Origin: Paraktedonobacter sp035294465 | Lineage (GTDB): Bacteria > Chloroflexota > Ktedonobacteria > Ktedonobacterales > Ktedonobacteraceae | Direction: 5' to 3' | DNA: 12,723 bases | Assembly (NCBI GenBank): GCA_035294465.1 | Contig: DATGKW010000176.1 | Span: 1 to 12,723, forward strand | Shown: piece after piece, positions 1 through 6,651 of the stretch | Layout: the number at the start of each line of letters is the position of its first letter | Numbering within the stretch: the stretch's first letter is position 1 | Made by a program: the position numbers and the translations under genes | The notes under the pieces: generated by a model | Told to the model about the DNA's origin: nothing | Databases searched by the model: none | Seen by the model: the letters and a program-made list of their open reading frames with translations, nothing else

Positions 1-104
1 TGCCACATCATTGGTTGGTGACAGCATACAAAAGCTGATTGGGCAAAGGAAACGTCTGTGTAATCGGCACAAATACCTATTAAACCAAACTTGAGTTTAT
101 CGCG

Positions 105-236
105 TATAATGAATAAAGGAAATTCCGGGGCTTTTCACTCAGCGCGCAGCCATTGCTTTTTTCCTGACTAGCTGCATGACTATGCGAAAAGCAGAAGAAG
201 CGTGAATCGATAAAAGCCTGGTTTGGGGCTTTTATC
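105..236 (+). other. structured non-coding stretch, possible small RNA or leader
   Basis: No gene is visible in the first 303 bases. A perfect TATAAT lies at 105-110, but its best upstream partner (TTAAAC, 80-85, 19-bp spacer) is weak. Downstream are nested complementary arms: GCTTTTC (130-136) with GAAAAGC (186-192), and GCAGC (146-150) with GCTGC (171-175). A terminator-like hairpin closes the stretch at 209-236. This layout would fit a transcript of about 120 nt or a 5' leader for the small gene at 304. I recognise no known riboswitch, 6S or SRP RNA core. The arms are short and could be chance, so this is only a candidate. Confidence 0.25.
209..236 (+). terminator. terminator-like hairpin
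   Basis: GATAAAAGCC (209-218) and GGCTTTTATC (227-236) form a perfect 10-bp stem around an 8-base loop. The A-run on the left and T-run on the right give the shape of a bidirectional intrinsic terminator. Only three pairs are G-C, and no long T-tract follows the stem, so strength would be modest. It could end transcription of an upstream gene outside the window, or of the candidate RNA at 105-236. It lies 67 bp before the small gene at 304. Confidence 0.4.
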
Positions 237-303
237 TTAAATAGATGGACACTTGTAGCGCTTTATTTCATAGCTCATGAAGGATCATGCGAGGAGATCG
301 GCT

Positions 304-396
304 ATGAGTATCGTGACCATCGGCTGGATTCTTTTAGGTTGCGCACTTGTTATCACAGCCATCATGGCTTTTATGCCGCGACGCAGAAAAGAGTAG
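304..396 (+). CDS. small membrane protein, 30 residues
   Basis: The reading frame encodes 30 residues beginning MSIVTIGW and ending PRRRKE. A single hydrophobic stretch (about residues 4-24) is followed by a basic tail, the arrangement of a one-pass membrane microprotein with its C-terminus inside. Support for translation is the Shine-Dalgarno GAGGAG at 291-296, exactly 7 nt before the ATG. I do not recognise a family and propose no function. Its stop lies 8 bp from the TAA of the convergent selenoprotein gene, so its transcript would run antisense through the SECIS region unless terminated at once. The frame is too short for routine gene callers. It could be spurious, but the ribosome site and the clear membrane segment argue for a real gene. 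Confidence 0.6.
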   Translation: MSIVTIGWILLGCALVITAIMAFMPRRRKE

Positions 397-404
397 ATTC
401 TCTC

Positions 405-1835
405 TTATGAAGCAGGACCCAACTGGTCTGCGGTCGGCTCTGCTCAGCAAAACCAGGATTCGCTTAGATGCGGCAGGACTTTGCTCCGGCCATACTGTTC
501 GGCAGCGCTGGCGGCGCACACCTCCTGTCCGCAGGCTTTTAGCGCCAGGGCTTTGATCTGGAAAAAGGTCTCAACGGGGTCCTGGCGCGTAATTTGCGCC
601 TGCTCGACCAGCTCGGCTACTTCGCTGTGGAGTTGGTCCATGCGCGGGTCTGGATGTCGCCAGAGATAGGTGTAGGACGCGGCATCCAGTTCGCCTAGCC
701 AGGGCTTCTCCTCTGGCGTCGCAAGCAGCGCCGAGCCGGGAGGGATGAGTAGGCGAATACTGAAATGCACCGGGTCCACATGCTCAACCAGGTGGCGTTC
801 CTCAAAAAAGGTGAGCAGTTCCAGATAGCTTTCCAGAGTTTCCCAGGGTGAAAATGGCAGCAGCGACGGGCGCAGCGGGATGCCAGCTCCCTCCAGCAGA
901 TCGAAGGCGCGGGCCACATCGTCCTTTGTGTGGCCTTTGGCAAGATGGCTCAACACGTCTTCATTGACCGATTCGACCGCCGAGACGACAAAAGCGCAGC
1001 CCAGTTCCCGTAATTCCGGCAATAAGCGCTGGTGCTTCAGCAGATGCTCTATCTTGATAGTAGCATCGAAGGTCAGGTCGGGAAATTCCTGGTGTAAGGC
1101 GCGGGCAATGCGTAGCGCGTGGGTCGGCCCGTTGAAGAAATCGGGATCGCCAAAAGTGATGTGGCGCGCACCCTGGGCAACCTGCGCGCGACTATCAGCT
1201 AGCACAATCTCAGCCGGAATGGCGAAGAAGCGCCCATGATAAACGGGCGTGATCGGACAATGCAAGCAGGTATGCTTGCAGCCGCGTGTAGTCTCGGTAT
1301 AGCCAGCCAGAACTGCTGTTCCGTTGACCTCCAGATGCGCGTAGCGCTTCAGTTCGGGCAGTTGCTCACGCTCCGGTATAATCAGCGGAGCTCGTTGCAG
1401 CCAGGGGCCGCTCTCCTGCTGGCGCGTCTTCACGCCAGGAATAGCCAACTCCTTGCCTTCTGCGAGTGCAGCCACCAGCTTGAGCAGCGGCTCCTCGTAC
1501 TCGCCTCCGATAGCCGAATCGATAGTGTCCCGCAGCAAATAGTCGGCATTAAGCAGGGCATAAAGGCCATAGAGACAGATATGCGCGCCCGGATTAATTT
1601 TGCGCACGCGCCGGGCAACCTGTTCTCCCAGGCGCAACGCGGTATGCATAGGTACCGAGATGGCAACAAAGCGCGCGCGCAAAATGGCCTCGTCGTTCAG
1701 CGACTCAACCGCTATGTCAACAGGCGTAGGAGCGTAGCCGGCCTGAGCCAGCAGACTTTGCAAGGAGGCCAGGTGTAACGGCTGATGCCCTAGCTCATAG
1801 CACGAGACGAGCAGGATTTCCCCTGGAGATCTCAT
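405..1835 (-). CDS. radical SAM selenoprotein with CUAEP tail (in-frame TGA = selenocysteine)
   Basis: The first 463 codons end at a TGA (444-446), but the sequence after it continues in frame as A-E-P-T-A-D-Q-L-G-P-A-S and stops at TAA (405-407). The protein is then 476 residues with selenocysteine at 464, giving C463-U464-A-E-P. This is the motif that names the CUAEP/CCAEP-tail radical SAM (seleno)protein family, as I recall it; I could not search. Residues about 1-140 look like a Rossmann, cobalamin-binding-type domain without a clear DxHxxG motif. The radical SAM core follows, with the [4Fe-4S] cysteines C186, C190 and C193 (CKHTCLHC) and a GDPDFFNG strand at 229-236. C435 and C440 are additional C-terminal cysteines. 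The adjacent Cys-Sec pair on a flexible tail suggests a redox or metal-ligating role; the substrate is unknown. The start overlaps the yggX stop (ATGA), implying translational coupling. Conventional annotation would truncate this gene at 444. Confidence 0.87.
412..431 (-). promoter_or_regulatory. bacterial SECIS element (selenocysteine insertion hairpin)
   Basis: In the mRNA, twelve bases separate the UGA from a hairpin. GCAG plus ACC pair with GGU plus CUGC: seven pairs, one bulged C on the 3' side, and apical loop AGUUG (420-424). Known bacterial SECIS elements sit inside the coding region just after the UGA. The E. coli fdhF element has its essential upper stem-loop about 11 nt downstream, with a bulged base and a G-U in the loop. 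Spacing, bulge and a G near the start of the loop all match that description. An alternative fold pairs AGCAG (440-444) with CUGCU (411-415) outside a GACC/GGUC stem. SelB recruitment is inferred. Confidence 0.7.
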
Positions 1836-2155
1836 TTCTTGCGCGGTGCTCCGCCCCCGCCTTTACTGCGCTGACCACCCGCGCCAGCCTCTTCGGGGGT
1901 CCAGCCTTCGGGCATCTTCGCGTCCTCTCCGAAGAAAAATTCTTCCATCTGTTCGCGCAGAATCCTGCGCGCCTCCGGGTCTGCCAGATTCAGACCGTAG
2001 TGATTGATAATCAACGTACTTTGTGCGGGCCACATATTATACGCTTCCTGCGAGACGTGCTCATAGATGCGCTGTCCCAGTTCCCCCGGGAATGGCGGCT
2101 TCTCCAGGCCGGGCAGTTCGCGCCCAAGCTTGACACAGTGTACCATGCGTGGCAT
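1832..2155 (-). CDS. yggX: YggX-family oxidative damage protection / Fe(II)-trafficking protein
   Basis: The 107-residue protein matches YggX along its whole core: conserved Cys7 in the MPRMVHC start, FPGELGQRIY, SQEAY, LIINHYGLNL, an acidic REQMEEFFF helix, and EGWTPEE. YggX proteins protect iron-sulphur clusters from oxidative damage and have been proposed to handle Fe(II) in the cytosol. The enterobacterial protein is about 91 residues; here a Gly/Lys/Arg-rich tail of about 16 residues is added after EGWTPEE. The start is supported by AGGAG about 9 nt upstream. Its stop overlaps the start of the radical SAM selenoprotein (ATGA), so the two are probably made together. Two TATAAT boxes lie at 2203-2208 and 2215-2220 just upstream, without a good -35, and could give this pair its own promoter. 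Family assignment is secure; the functional link to the selenoprotein is inference. Confidence 0.9.
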   Translation of the reverse strand: MPRMVHCVKLGRELPGLEKPPFPGELGQRIYEHVSQEAYNMWPAQSTLIINHYGLNLADPEARRILREQMEEFFFGEDAKMPEGWTPEEAGAGGQRSKGGGGAPRKK

Positions 2156-2215
2156 ATCTTCACTCTCCTGGTTGAGATTTGCAATGAACCATAAGGCTAA
2201 TTATTATACCCCTTA

Positions 2216-3121
2216 TTATATCTCTCCACGTCTACCTATTCCCTGCTCCTGGATCAGAGCAAGCAAGCTCCCAGCATCATAGCTACAGGAAAGGGCGTCC
2301 GAGCCACGGATAAATGAAACAAAGAACTCGTGAATGCCGCGCCGTGGCCGGAGGGCTAGCTTTATCACTCCCTGCAACGTCAGGCCACAGGCTACGCCTG
2401 CCCCGATAACCTGTTGAAGCGCAGCCACTAGCAAGGTAGGATCATCAATATGCCCCGTGCGCCTCGCTTCGCTGCTCTCCACTTCAAAAAGCGGCTTCAC
2501 CAACGCCAGGATACGCCCCTCTGGAGCAAGCAAGGAGGCGGCAATCGGCAGGGCTTTAGTCAGTGAGAGATAGGAAAGATCCAGGGTCAGCAATGCTGGC
2601 GGCGGATCGAGCATAGTCAGCGTTACACTACTCAGGTTCGTCCGTTCGAGGTTGCGCACCCGCGGGTCAAGACGCAAACGGCCAAGGAGTTGACCGTAGC
2701 CAGCATCTACTGCGTAGACCAGGGCCGCGCCATGTTGCAGCAAACAATCGGTAAAGCCACCGGTAGATGCTCCGCAGTCAAGGGCTACCAGTCCTGCCAC
2801 ATCTATAGCGAAATGTTCCAGCGCTGCCGCTAACTTGTAGCCCGCGCGGCTTGCATAGTGAGATCTTCCAGAGATACAGATCGTAGCATCCTCCGGAACC
2901 GGCATCCCTGGCTTATCGAGACGGCGATCATTCACCAGAACCTTTCCCGCCATAATCCAGCGTCGGGCCTCGTCAAGACACGCAAAGAGGCCGCGTTCTA
3001 CCAGTAAAACAGCCAGAGGAAGCTTGCGCTGCCGCGTCTTTGTTGCCCGGCTCTCAGGATACTTGATGGGGTCACAAGAGGAAGCATGCTCTCTATCATC
3101 ACAAGAAGCTAGCGGAATCAT
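2216..3121 (-). CDS. tlyA: TlyA-family rRNA 2'-O-methyltransferase (S4 + FtsJ-like)
   Basis: With the ATG at 3121 the protein has 301 residues. An S4 RNA-binding domain (about 33-90, LLVERGL...WIMAGKVLVND) precedes a Rossmann methyltransferase domain. The SAM-binding loop is LDCGASTGGF (114-123), and the K-D-K-E catalytic set of this superfamily is visible: SRAGYK (K96), DLSY (D181), LVKPLFE (K209) and GIHEFF (E265). TlyA enzymes 2'-O-methylate cytidines in 16S and/or 23S rRNA and affect capreomycin sensitivity; some members are labelled haemolysins. The frame stays open to 3247, but residues before 3121 resemble no TlyA, while 3121 follows a purine-rich AAAGGAAAAGG site, so I chose it. A poorly conserved stretch of about 30 residues precedes the S4 domain. 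It lies 60 bp upstream of yggX in the same direction and may share its transcript. The TAA stop sits within one of the yggX TATAAT boxes. Confidence 0.88.
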   Translation of the reverse strand: MIPLASCDDREHASSCDPIKYPESRATKTRQRKLPLAVLLVERGLFACLDEARRWIMAGKVLVNDRRLDKPGMPVPEDATICISGRSHYASRAGYKLAAALEHFAIDVAGLVALDCGASTGGFTDCLLQHGAALVYAVDAGYGQLLGRLRLDPRVRNLERTNLSSVTLTMLDPPPALLTLDLSYLSLTKALPIAASLLAPEGRILALVKPLFEVESSEARRTGHIDDPTLLVAALQQVIGAGVACGLTLQGVIKLALRPRRGIHEFFVSFIRGSDALSCSYDAGSLLALIQEQGIGRRGEI

Positions 3122-3505
3122 TCCTTTTCCTTTCTTATTCCAAACGTAATCATCCAGGTGTAGAATTGAATACGCTGGAAAAGAAAGGTGGAGCACGAAC
3201 AGAAGGAAAGTGGAGACAGCACAAAAAGGGCCATCTGCGAGGGGCACGGATAAGCCGGAGAGTAACTATATCAATCTCTACAGGGGCAATTCAATGCCGG
3301 TGAGTCATTTTCTAAGCCAATCCAGGAATCAGGCAGATAAGAAACTATTTCCTGTGAGACATCTTATGGCATCGAGATCAATCTTGTCAAGAATCGGTCA
3401 CCTGACGGAAAATGGACACAGGTCAAACTGGTACTGACCCGCTCCCTACCTTGACGTCAGTAGTGTAGAATATGCAGGGAGTTCCACCAGAAGAGAGGAC
3501 AGGCT
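3122..3505. other. divergent intergenic region between tlyA and the formyltransferase gene
   Basis: These 384 bp separate two divergent genes. A minus-strand promoter candidate lies at 3361-3390. Toward the formyltransferase gene there is a cluster of GTCA/TGAC half-sites: GTCA-cc-TGAC (3397-3406), GGTCA-N9-TGACC (3421-3439) and the palindrome TGACGTCA (3452-3459). These could bind a regulator, but short palindromes arise easily by chance. I found no convincing plus-strand -35/-10 pair. A 75-codon open frame at 3210-3437 lacks a ribosome site and a recognisable protein, so it is not called. Confidence 0.35.
3361..3390 (-). promoter_or_regulatory. sigma-70-type promoter candidate for tlyA-yggX-selenoprotein
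   Basis: On the minus strand a perfect TTGACA (3390-3385) is followed after 18 bp by TAAGAT (3366-3361), four of six matches to the -10 consensus. Transcription would start near 3354, leaving an untranslated leader of roughly 230 nt before the tlyA ATG at 3121. The perfect -35 overlaps a TCTTG-T-CAAGA palindrome (3382-3392). No other pair as good was seen upstream of tlyA, but the long leader is a reason for caution. Confidence 0.45.
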
Positions 3506-4471
3506 ATGTTGCAGAGTGAGTTCACATCGAAAGATACATCATCGCCACGCGTCATCTTCCTAGGCATGCAGAGCAACTTTTCGTATCCCTCGTTGCGCGC
3601 GTTGCTGGCCGCTGGCGTCGAAATATGCGCGGTTGTGATGTCAGGCGGGCGCAGCGAGCAGGGCATGCCGGCCTTGCGCCAACTGAAGCCACCGAGCAGA
3701 CGTCGCGTTCTTCTACCGGTCAACCAGTCCTCTTTGCATACTTCTGTGCAGCAAATTGCCTGGGATCGCGCCATTCCACTTTGGGAGGTCGCCAGCATGG
3801 CCGATCCGGCGGTCAGCGAACTGTTTAGCGGCTACCGGCCCGATCTGCTCTGCGTGGCCTGCTTCTCGCGCCTGATCCCACCGTCGATCCTGGCTATCCC
3901 ACGTCTAGGGGCCTTGAATGTCCATCCTTCCTTGCTGCCACGCAATCGCGGCCCTGAGCCGCTTTTCTGGACCTTTCGCCTCGGCATGGAGCGCAGTGGC
4001 GTAACTATCCATCTGATGAATGAGAAGCTGGACAGCGGCGATATTATCGTGCAGCAGGAGATTGAGATCCCGGAGGGCATCAGCTACGCCGAACTGGAGG
4101 AGCAAACGGCGGCACTCGGCGGAGAGCTGCTGGTTCGGGCCGTCAAGGATATCGCCTGCGGGCGAGCGACGCGCAGGCCGCAGGACGAGAGCCAGAGCAG
4201 CTTCTACCCCTATCCTTCCAGGCGGGATTTCATCATCTATTCCGCAGAATGGGACGCGCGCCACGTCTACAACTTTATCTGCGGCATGAAGGATTGGGGC
4301 GAGCCGCTGACGCTGGTAGCCGACGCCGAACTGACGCTGGACGTAGAGGACGCGCTGGTCTATAGCTACAAAGCAAACGACCTGCGCCTGCAAACCAGCG
4401 AGCGCGACGCCTGGCCGATACGCTGTAAGCAAGGAAAAGTTGTCGTTAAGGGTAAGCCACATCGAGCTTGA
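3506..4471 (+). CDS. formyltransferase-family protein (methionyl-tRNA formyltransferase-like)
   Basis: The 321-residue protein has the N10-formyltetrahydrofolate-dependent formyltransferase fold. The catalytic Asn-His pair lies in NVHPSLLPRNRG (N138, H140) with the family SLLPxxRG signature, and the third catalytic residue is D176 in LDSGD. A C-terminal domain of about 100 residues (ARHVYNFICGMKDWG, 251-265) resembles the Fmt C-terminal domain. Length fits Fmt (about 315). It is not beside def or the other usual fmt neighbours, and the N-terminal 15 residues and central loop are atypical. It may therefore be a paralogue that formylates another amine, such as an amino sugar, rather than initiator Met-tRNA. 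The start has GAGAGGA about 8 nt upstream. It is first in a plus-strand series and 55 bp from the next gene. Fold is certain; substrate is open. Confidence 0.8.
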   Translation: MLQSEFTSKDTSSPRVIFLGMQSNFSYPSLRALLAAGVEICAVVMSGGRSEQGMPALRQLKPPSRRRVLLPVNQSSLHTSVQQIAWDRAIPLWEVASMADPAVSELFSGYRPDLLCVACFSRLIPPSILAIPRLGALNVHPSLLPRNRGPEPLFWTFRLGMERSGVTIHLMNEKLDSGDIIVQQEIEIPEGISYAELEEQTAALGGELLVRAVKDIACGRATRRPQDESQSSFYPYPSRRDFIIYSAEWDARHVYNFICGMKDWGEPLTLVADAELTLDVEDALVYSYKANDLRLQTSERDAWPIRCKQGKVVVKGKPHRA

Positions 4472-4526
4472 CCTTCTCCAGCTAATCCTCTATATTCCAG
4501 ATAGAAGCTTCTTTCAGGGAGGTATC

Positions 4527-5315
4527 ATGGACTATGTAGCCTGCGAGGCCGAAGTTCTCGCCCGCCTGAAGCCACTGGGTGAGCCAGAGCGTGTACTACA
4601 AGCACAGAACGATAAAAAATCGCAGCTCCAATTTCTGGCTATCAAGGTTCCAGTCCTGCGCCGGGTCGGGCGCGAAGGCTTCTCATTTTATCAACGATCC
4701 GCTGAAGAGATTCTGGCAATCTGGAATTATATCTGGTTTCATTCACCATATTACGAAGTGCTGTCGATGGCCCTGGGATATTATGAGCGTTTTGGCGCAA
4801 AGATCGCGCCTGAGACATGGCCGGTTCTTTCAGGATGGTCGAAGCGCGTGGAGAATTGGGCGCATTGCGACAGCCTGGCCAATATCTACTCCTATCTGCT
4901 GGCTCAGCGCCACGATGAGGTCTATGATCAGCTCCGGCAGTGGAACGCTTCCACTGAGATCTGGCTCCGACGCCTTTCTCTGGTCAGCCTGATCCACTAC
5001 AGCGGCAAGAAAGCAGTCTTTCTGCCCCTGGACGAAGTGCTGCCCATGCTGACCAACTGCCTGGACGATCAACGTCTGTACGTTCAGAAGGCGCTCGGCT
5101 GGGTACTGCGCGAAACCGGCTATGTGTATCATGATGAGGTCAGAGCCTACCTGGAGAAATATATTACAATCATGAGCAGTATCGCCTTTTCTACTGCCGC
5201 CGATTGCTTCCAACCCGCAGATCGGCAGGAGCTCATGGCGCTGCGCAAATTGCGAAGAAACGAGGAAAAGAGACGTGGAAGAGCTAGCTTCGACGCTACA
5301 GATGCGTCCCTGTAA
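4527..5315 (+). CDS. AlkD-like DNA alkylation repair glycosylase
   Basis: The 262-residue protein is all-helical with HEAT-like repeats, as in the DNA_alkylation family. The four residues that define AlkD activity appear in order and at near-identical positions: W111 and D115 in NWAHCD, R149 in WLRRLSL, and W192 in VQKALGWVLRE (B. cereus AlkD W109, D113, R148, W187). AlkD enzymes excise positively charged N3- and N7-alkylated purines without flipping the base. The frame is open from 4440, but the ATG at 4527 has the near-perfect site GGGAGGT three bases upstream, and AlkD homology begins there. The 3' end overlaps aroA by 41 nt, indicating a shared transcript. The basic C-terminal tail (KLRRNEEKRRGR) extends beyond the repeats. 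Confidence 0.88.
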   Translation: MDYVACEAEVLARLKPLGEPERVLQAQNDKKSQLQFLAIKVPVLRRVGREGFSFYQRSAEEILAIWNYIWFHSPYYEVLSMALGYYERFGAKIAPETWPVLSGWSKRVENWAHCDSLANIYSYLLAQRHDEVYDQLRQWNASTEIWLRRLSLVSLIHYSGKKAVFLPLDEVLPMLTNCLDDQRLYVQKALGWVLRETGYVYHDEVRAYLEKYITIMSSIAFSTAADCFQPADRQELMALRKLRRNEEKRRGRASFDATDASL

Positions 5316-6597
5316 GAGGTTGCACGGGATAGTATCGCCGCCATCTTCTAAATATCATACCCTGCGCTACATCCTGGCAGCCTTTCTGGCCGAAGGCGAA
5401 AGCGTGGTCAGGTATCCAGCGTTGAGCGATGATAGCACGGTGCTGCTGCGGGCCTGCCGCGCCCTGGGAGCGAGCATCGAGGAGCAGAAGCAGCCGGATG
5501 GGCGGCTGGTCTTGCGGATACGAGGAACAGGAGGCGCTCTGCGCGTTCCGCCTGATGGTGAGCTTAATGTGGGCAACGCGGGAGCAGTGGCACGCCTGCT
5601 GCTGGGCATTTGCGCGCTTGCGCCGCAGGCCATTACGCTAACCACTCCCTATCCTGAGTCGCTTGGTCGCCGTCCCAATGACGATTTGCTCGCCGCTCTG
5701 GCGCAGCTAGGAGTAGAGGCGAGGAGTGCCACGCCAGCGGGCACGCTGCCGGTGACACTGCGAGGCGCGCGTTTGCACGGCGGTTATGTCAGTATTTCCG
5801 GGCGCAAAAGCTCGCAATATCTTAGCGCCCTGCTCTTCCTGGGGCCATTGCTGGCGGAAGGCCTGGAGATCGAGGTGAGCGACGGCCTGACCTCGGCCTC
5901 GTTTGTCGATCTCACCATTCAGATCCTCGCCACCGCAGGCATCACAATCAGCACGCTTGAGCAGCATCGCCGCTATGTGATCCCCGGCGGCCAGCAGTAT
6001 CGCGCGGGAGTCTATACTATTCCAGGAGACTATCCTTCGGCAGCCGCTCTACTTGCCGCTGTCACAGTGGCCAGCGGCGAGATTACCATTCACAATCTCG
6101 ACGCCAACGATCCTGACGGCGCGGCTGTGCTCGACGCGTTCGCGGCGCTCGGCGTAGAGATCATACGTCAGGACCGGCAGATTACCGCGCGCATGACAAA
6201 GCCGCCGTGTGGAATTATCCTGGATGGCAGCCGCGTTATCGATAGTGTACCGGTTATTGCTGCTGCGGCCTGCTTCGCGCATACGCCCAGTCGGATCTAT
6301 AACGTTGCTAATCTGCATTTGAAGGAGAGCGACCGCATTTCAGATCTGGCCGGTGAACTGAATAAACTGGGCTGTCATGTCACACCGCTGCCCGACGCAA
6401 TTGAGATCGAACCAGCCGCGCCGGGCGCGATTCGCGGCGGGGTCGAGGTCGAAGCCCACGCCGATCACCGCTTGATTCAGGCGCTGGCTATCGCCGCTCT
6501 AGGCAGCCAGGAGCCGGTCACAATTCATCATGCCCAGCATATAGCGAAGAGTTATCCGCGCTTTTTTGAGGATCTGGCTATGCTGACCAGCACATAA
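5275..6597 (+). CDS. aroA: 3-phosphoshikimate 1-carboxyvinyltransferase (EPSP synthase), divergent
   Basis: EPSP synthase joins shikimate-3-phosphate and PEP in the cytosolic aromatic amino acid pathway. The 440-residue length is typical. Conserved features are K26 and R31 near the N-terminus, NAG at 101-103, R133, the SSQ shikimate-phosphate loop (179-181), D323, K350-E351-R354, DHR (397-399) and K425. Unusual features are SSKYHTLR where most enzymes have GSKSxxxR (the Ser after the catalytic Lys is Tyr27), and NAGAVARLL where most have NAGTxxRPL. The latter puts Ala104 at the E. coli Thr97 position and Leu108 at Pro101. The GTG start at 5275 is preferred because GAGG lies about 9 nt upstream; the alternative ATG at 5302 has no such site. 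It overlaps the AlkD-like gene by 41 nt and precedes the carotenoid gene by 54 bp. No other shikimate genes are in view. Confidence 0.88.
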   Translation: MEELASTLQMRPCKRLHGIVSPPSSKYHTLRYILAAFLAEGESVVRYPALSDDSTVLLRACRALGASIEEQKQPDGRLVLRIRGTGGALRVPPDGELNVGNAGAVARLLLGICALAPQAITLTTPYPESLGRRPNDDLLAALAQLGVEARSATPAGTLPVTLRGARLHGGYVSISGRKSSQYLSALLFLGPLLAEGLEIEVSDGLTSASFVDLTIQILATAGITISTLEQHRRYVIPGGQQYRAGVYTIPGDYPSAAALLAAVTVASGEITIHNLDANDPDGAAVLDAFAALGVEIIRQDRQITARMTKPPCGIILDGSRVIDSVPVIAAAACFAHTPSRIYNVANLHLKESDRISDLAGELNKLGCHVTPLPDAIEIEPAAPGAIRGGVEVEAHADHRLIQALAIAALGSQEPVTIHHAQHIAKSYPRFFEDLAMLTST

Positions 6598-6651
6598 CCA
6601 ACCAATGGTATCTTTACCGGGCCTTCGTCCGCGTCAAAAGGAGAATTTTCT

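Noticed and set aside
880..1778. Plus-strand open frames of 119 and 180 codons
   Set aside because: Both lie antisense within the radical SAM gene, whose motifs are unambiguous.
3122..3247. N-terminal extension of tlyA to the first in-frame ATG
   Set aside because: The extra 42 residues match nothing in TlyA, while 3121 has a purine-rich ribosome site and gives normal family length.
3210..3437. 75-codon plus-strand open frame between tlyA and the formyltransferase gene
   Set aside because: No ribosome site, no recognisable protein and low-complexity composition; it overlaps the tlyA promoter candidate.
4469..4471. TGA stop of the formyltransferase as selenocysteine
   Set aside because: No Cys or redox motif near it and the protein already has full family length.
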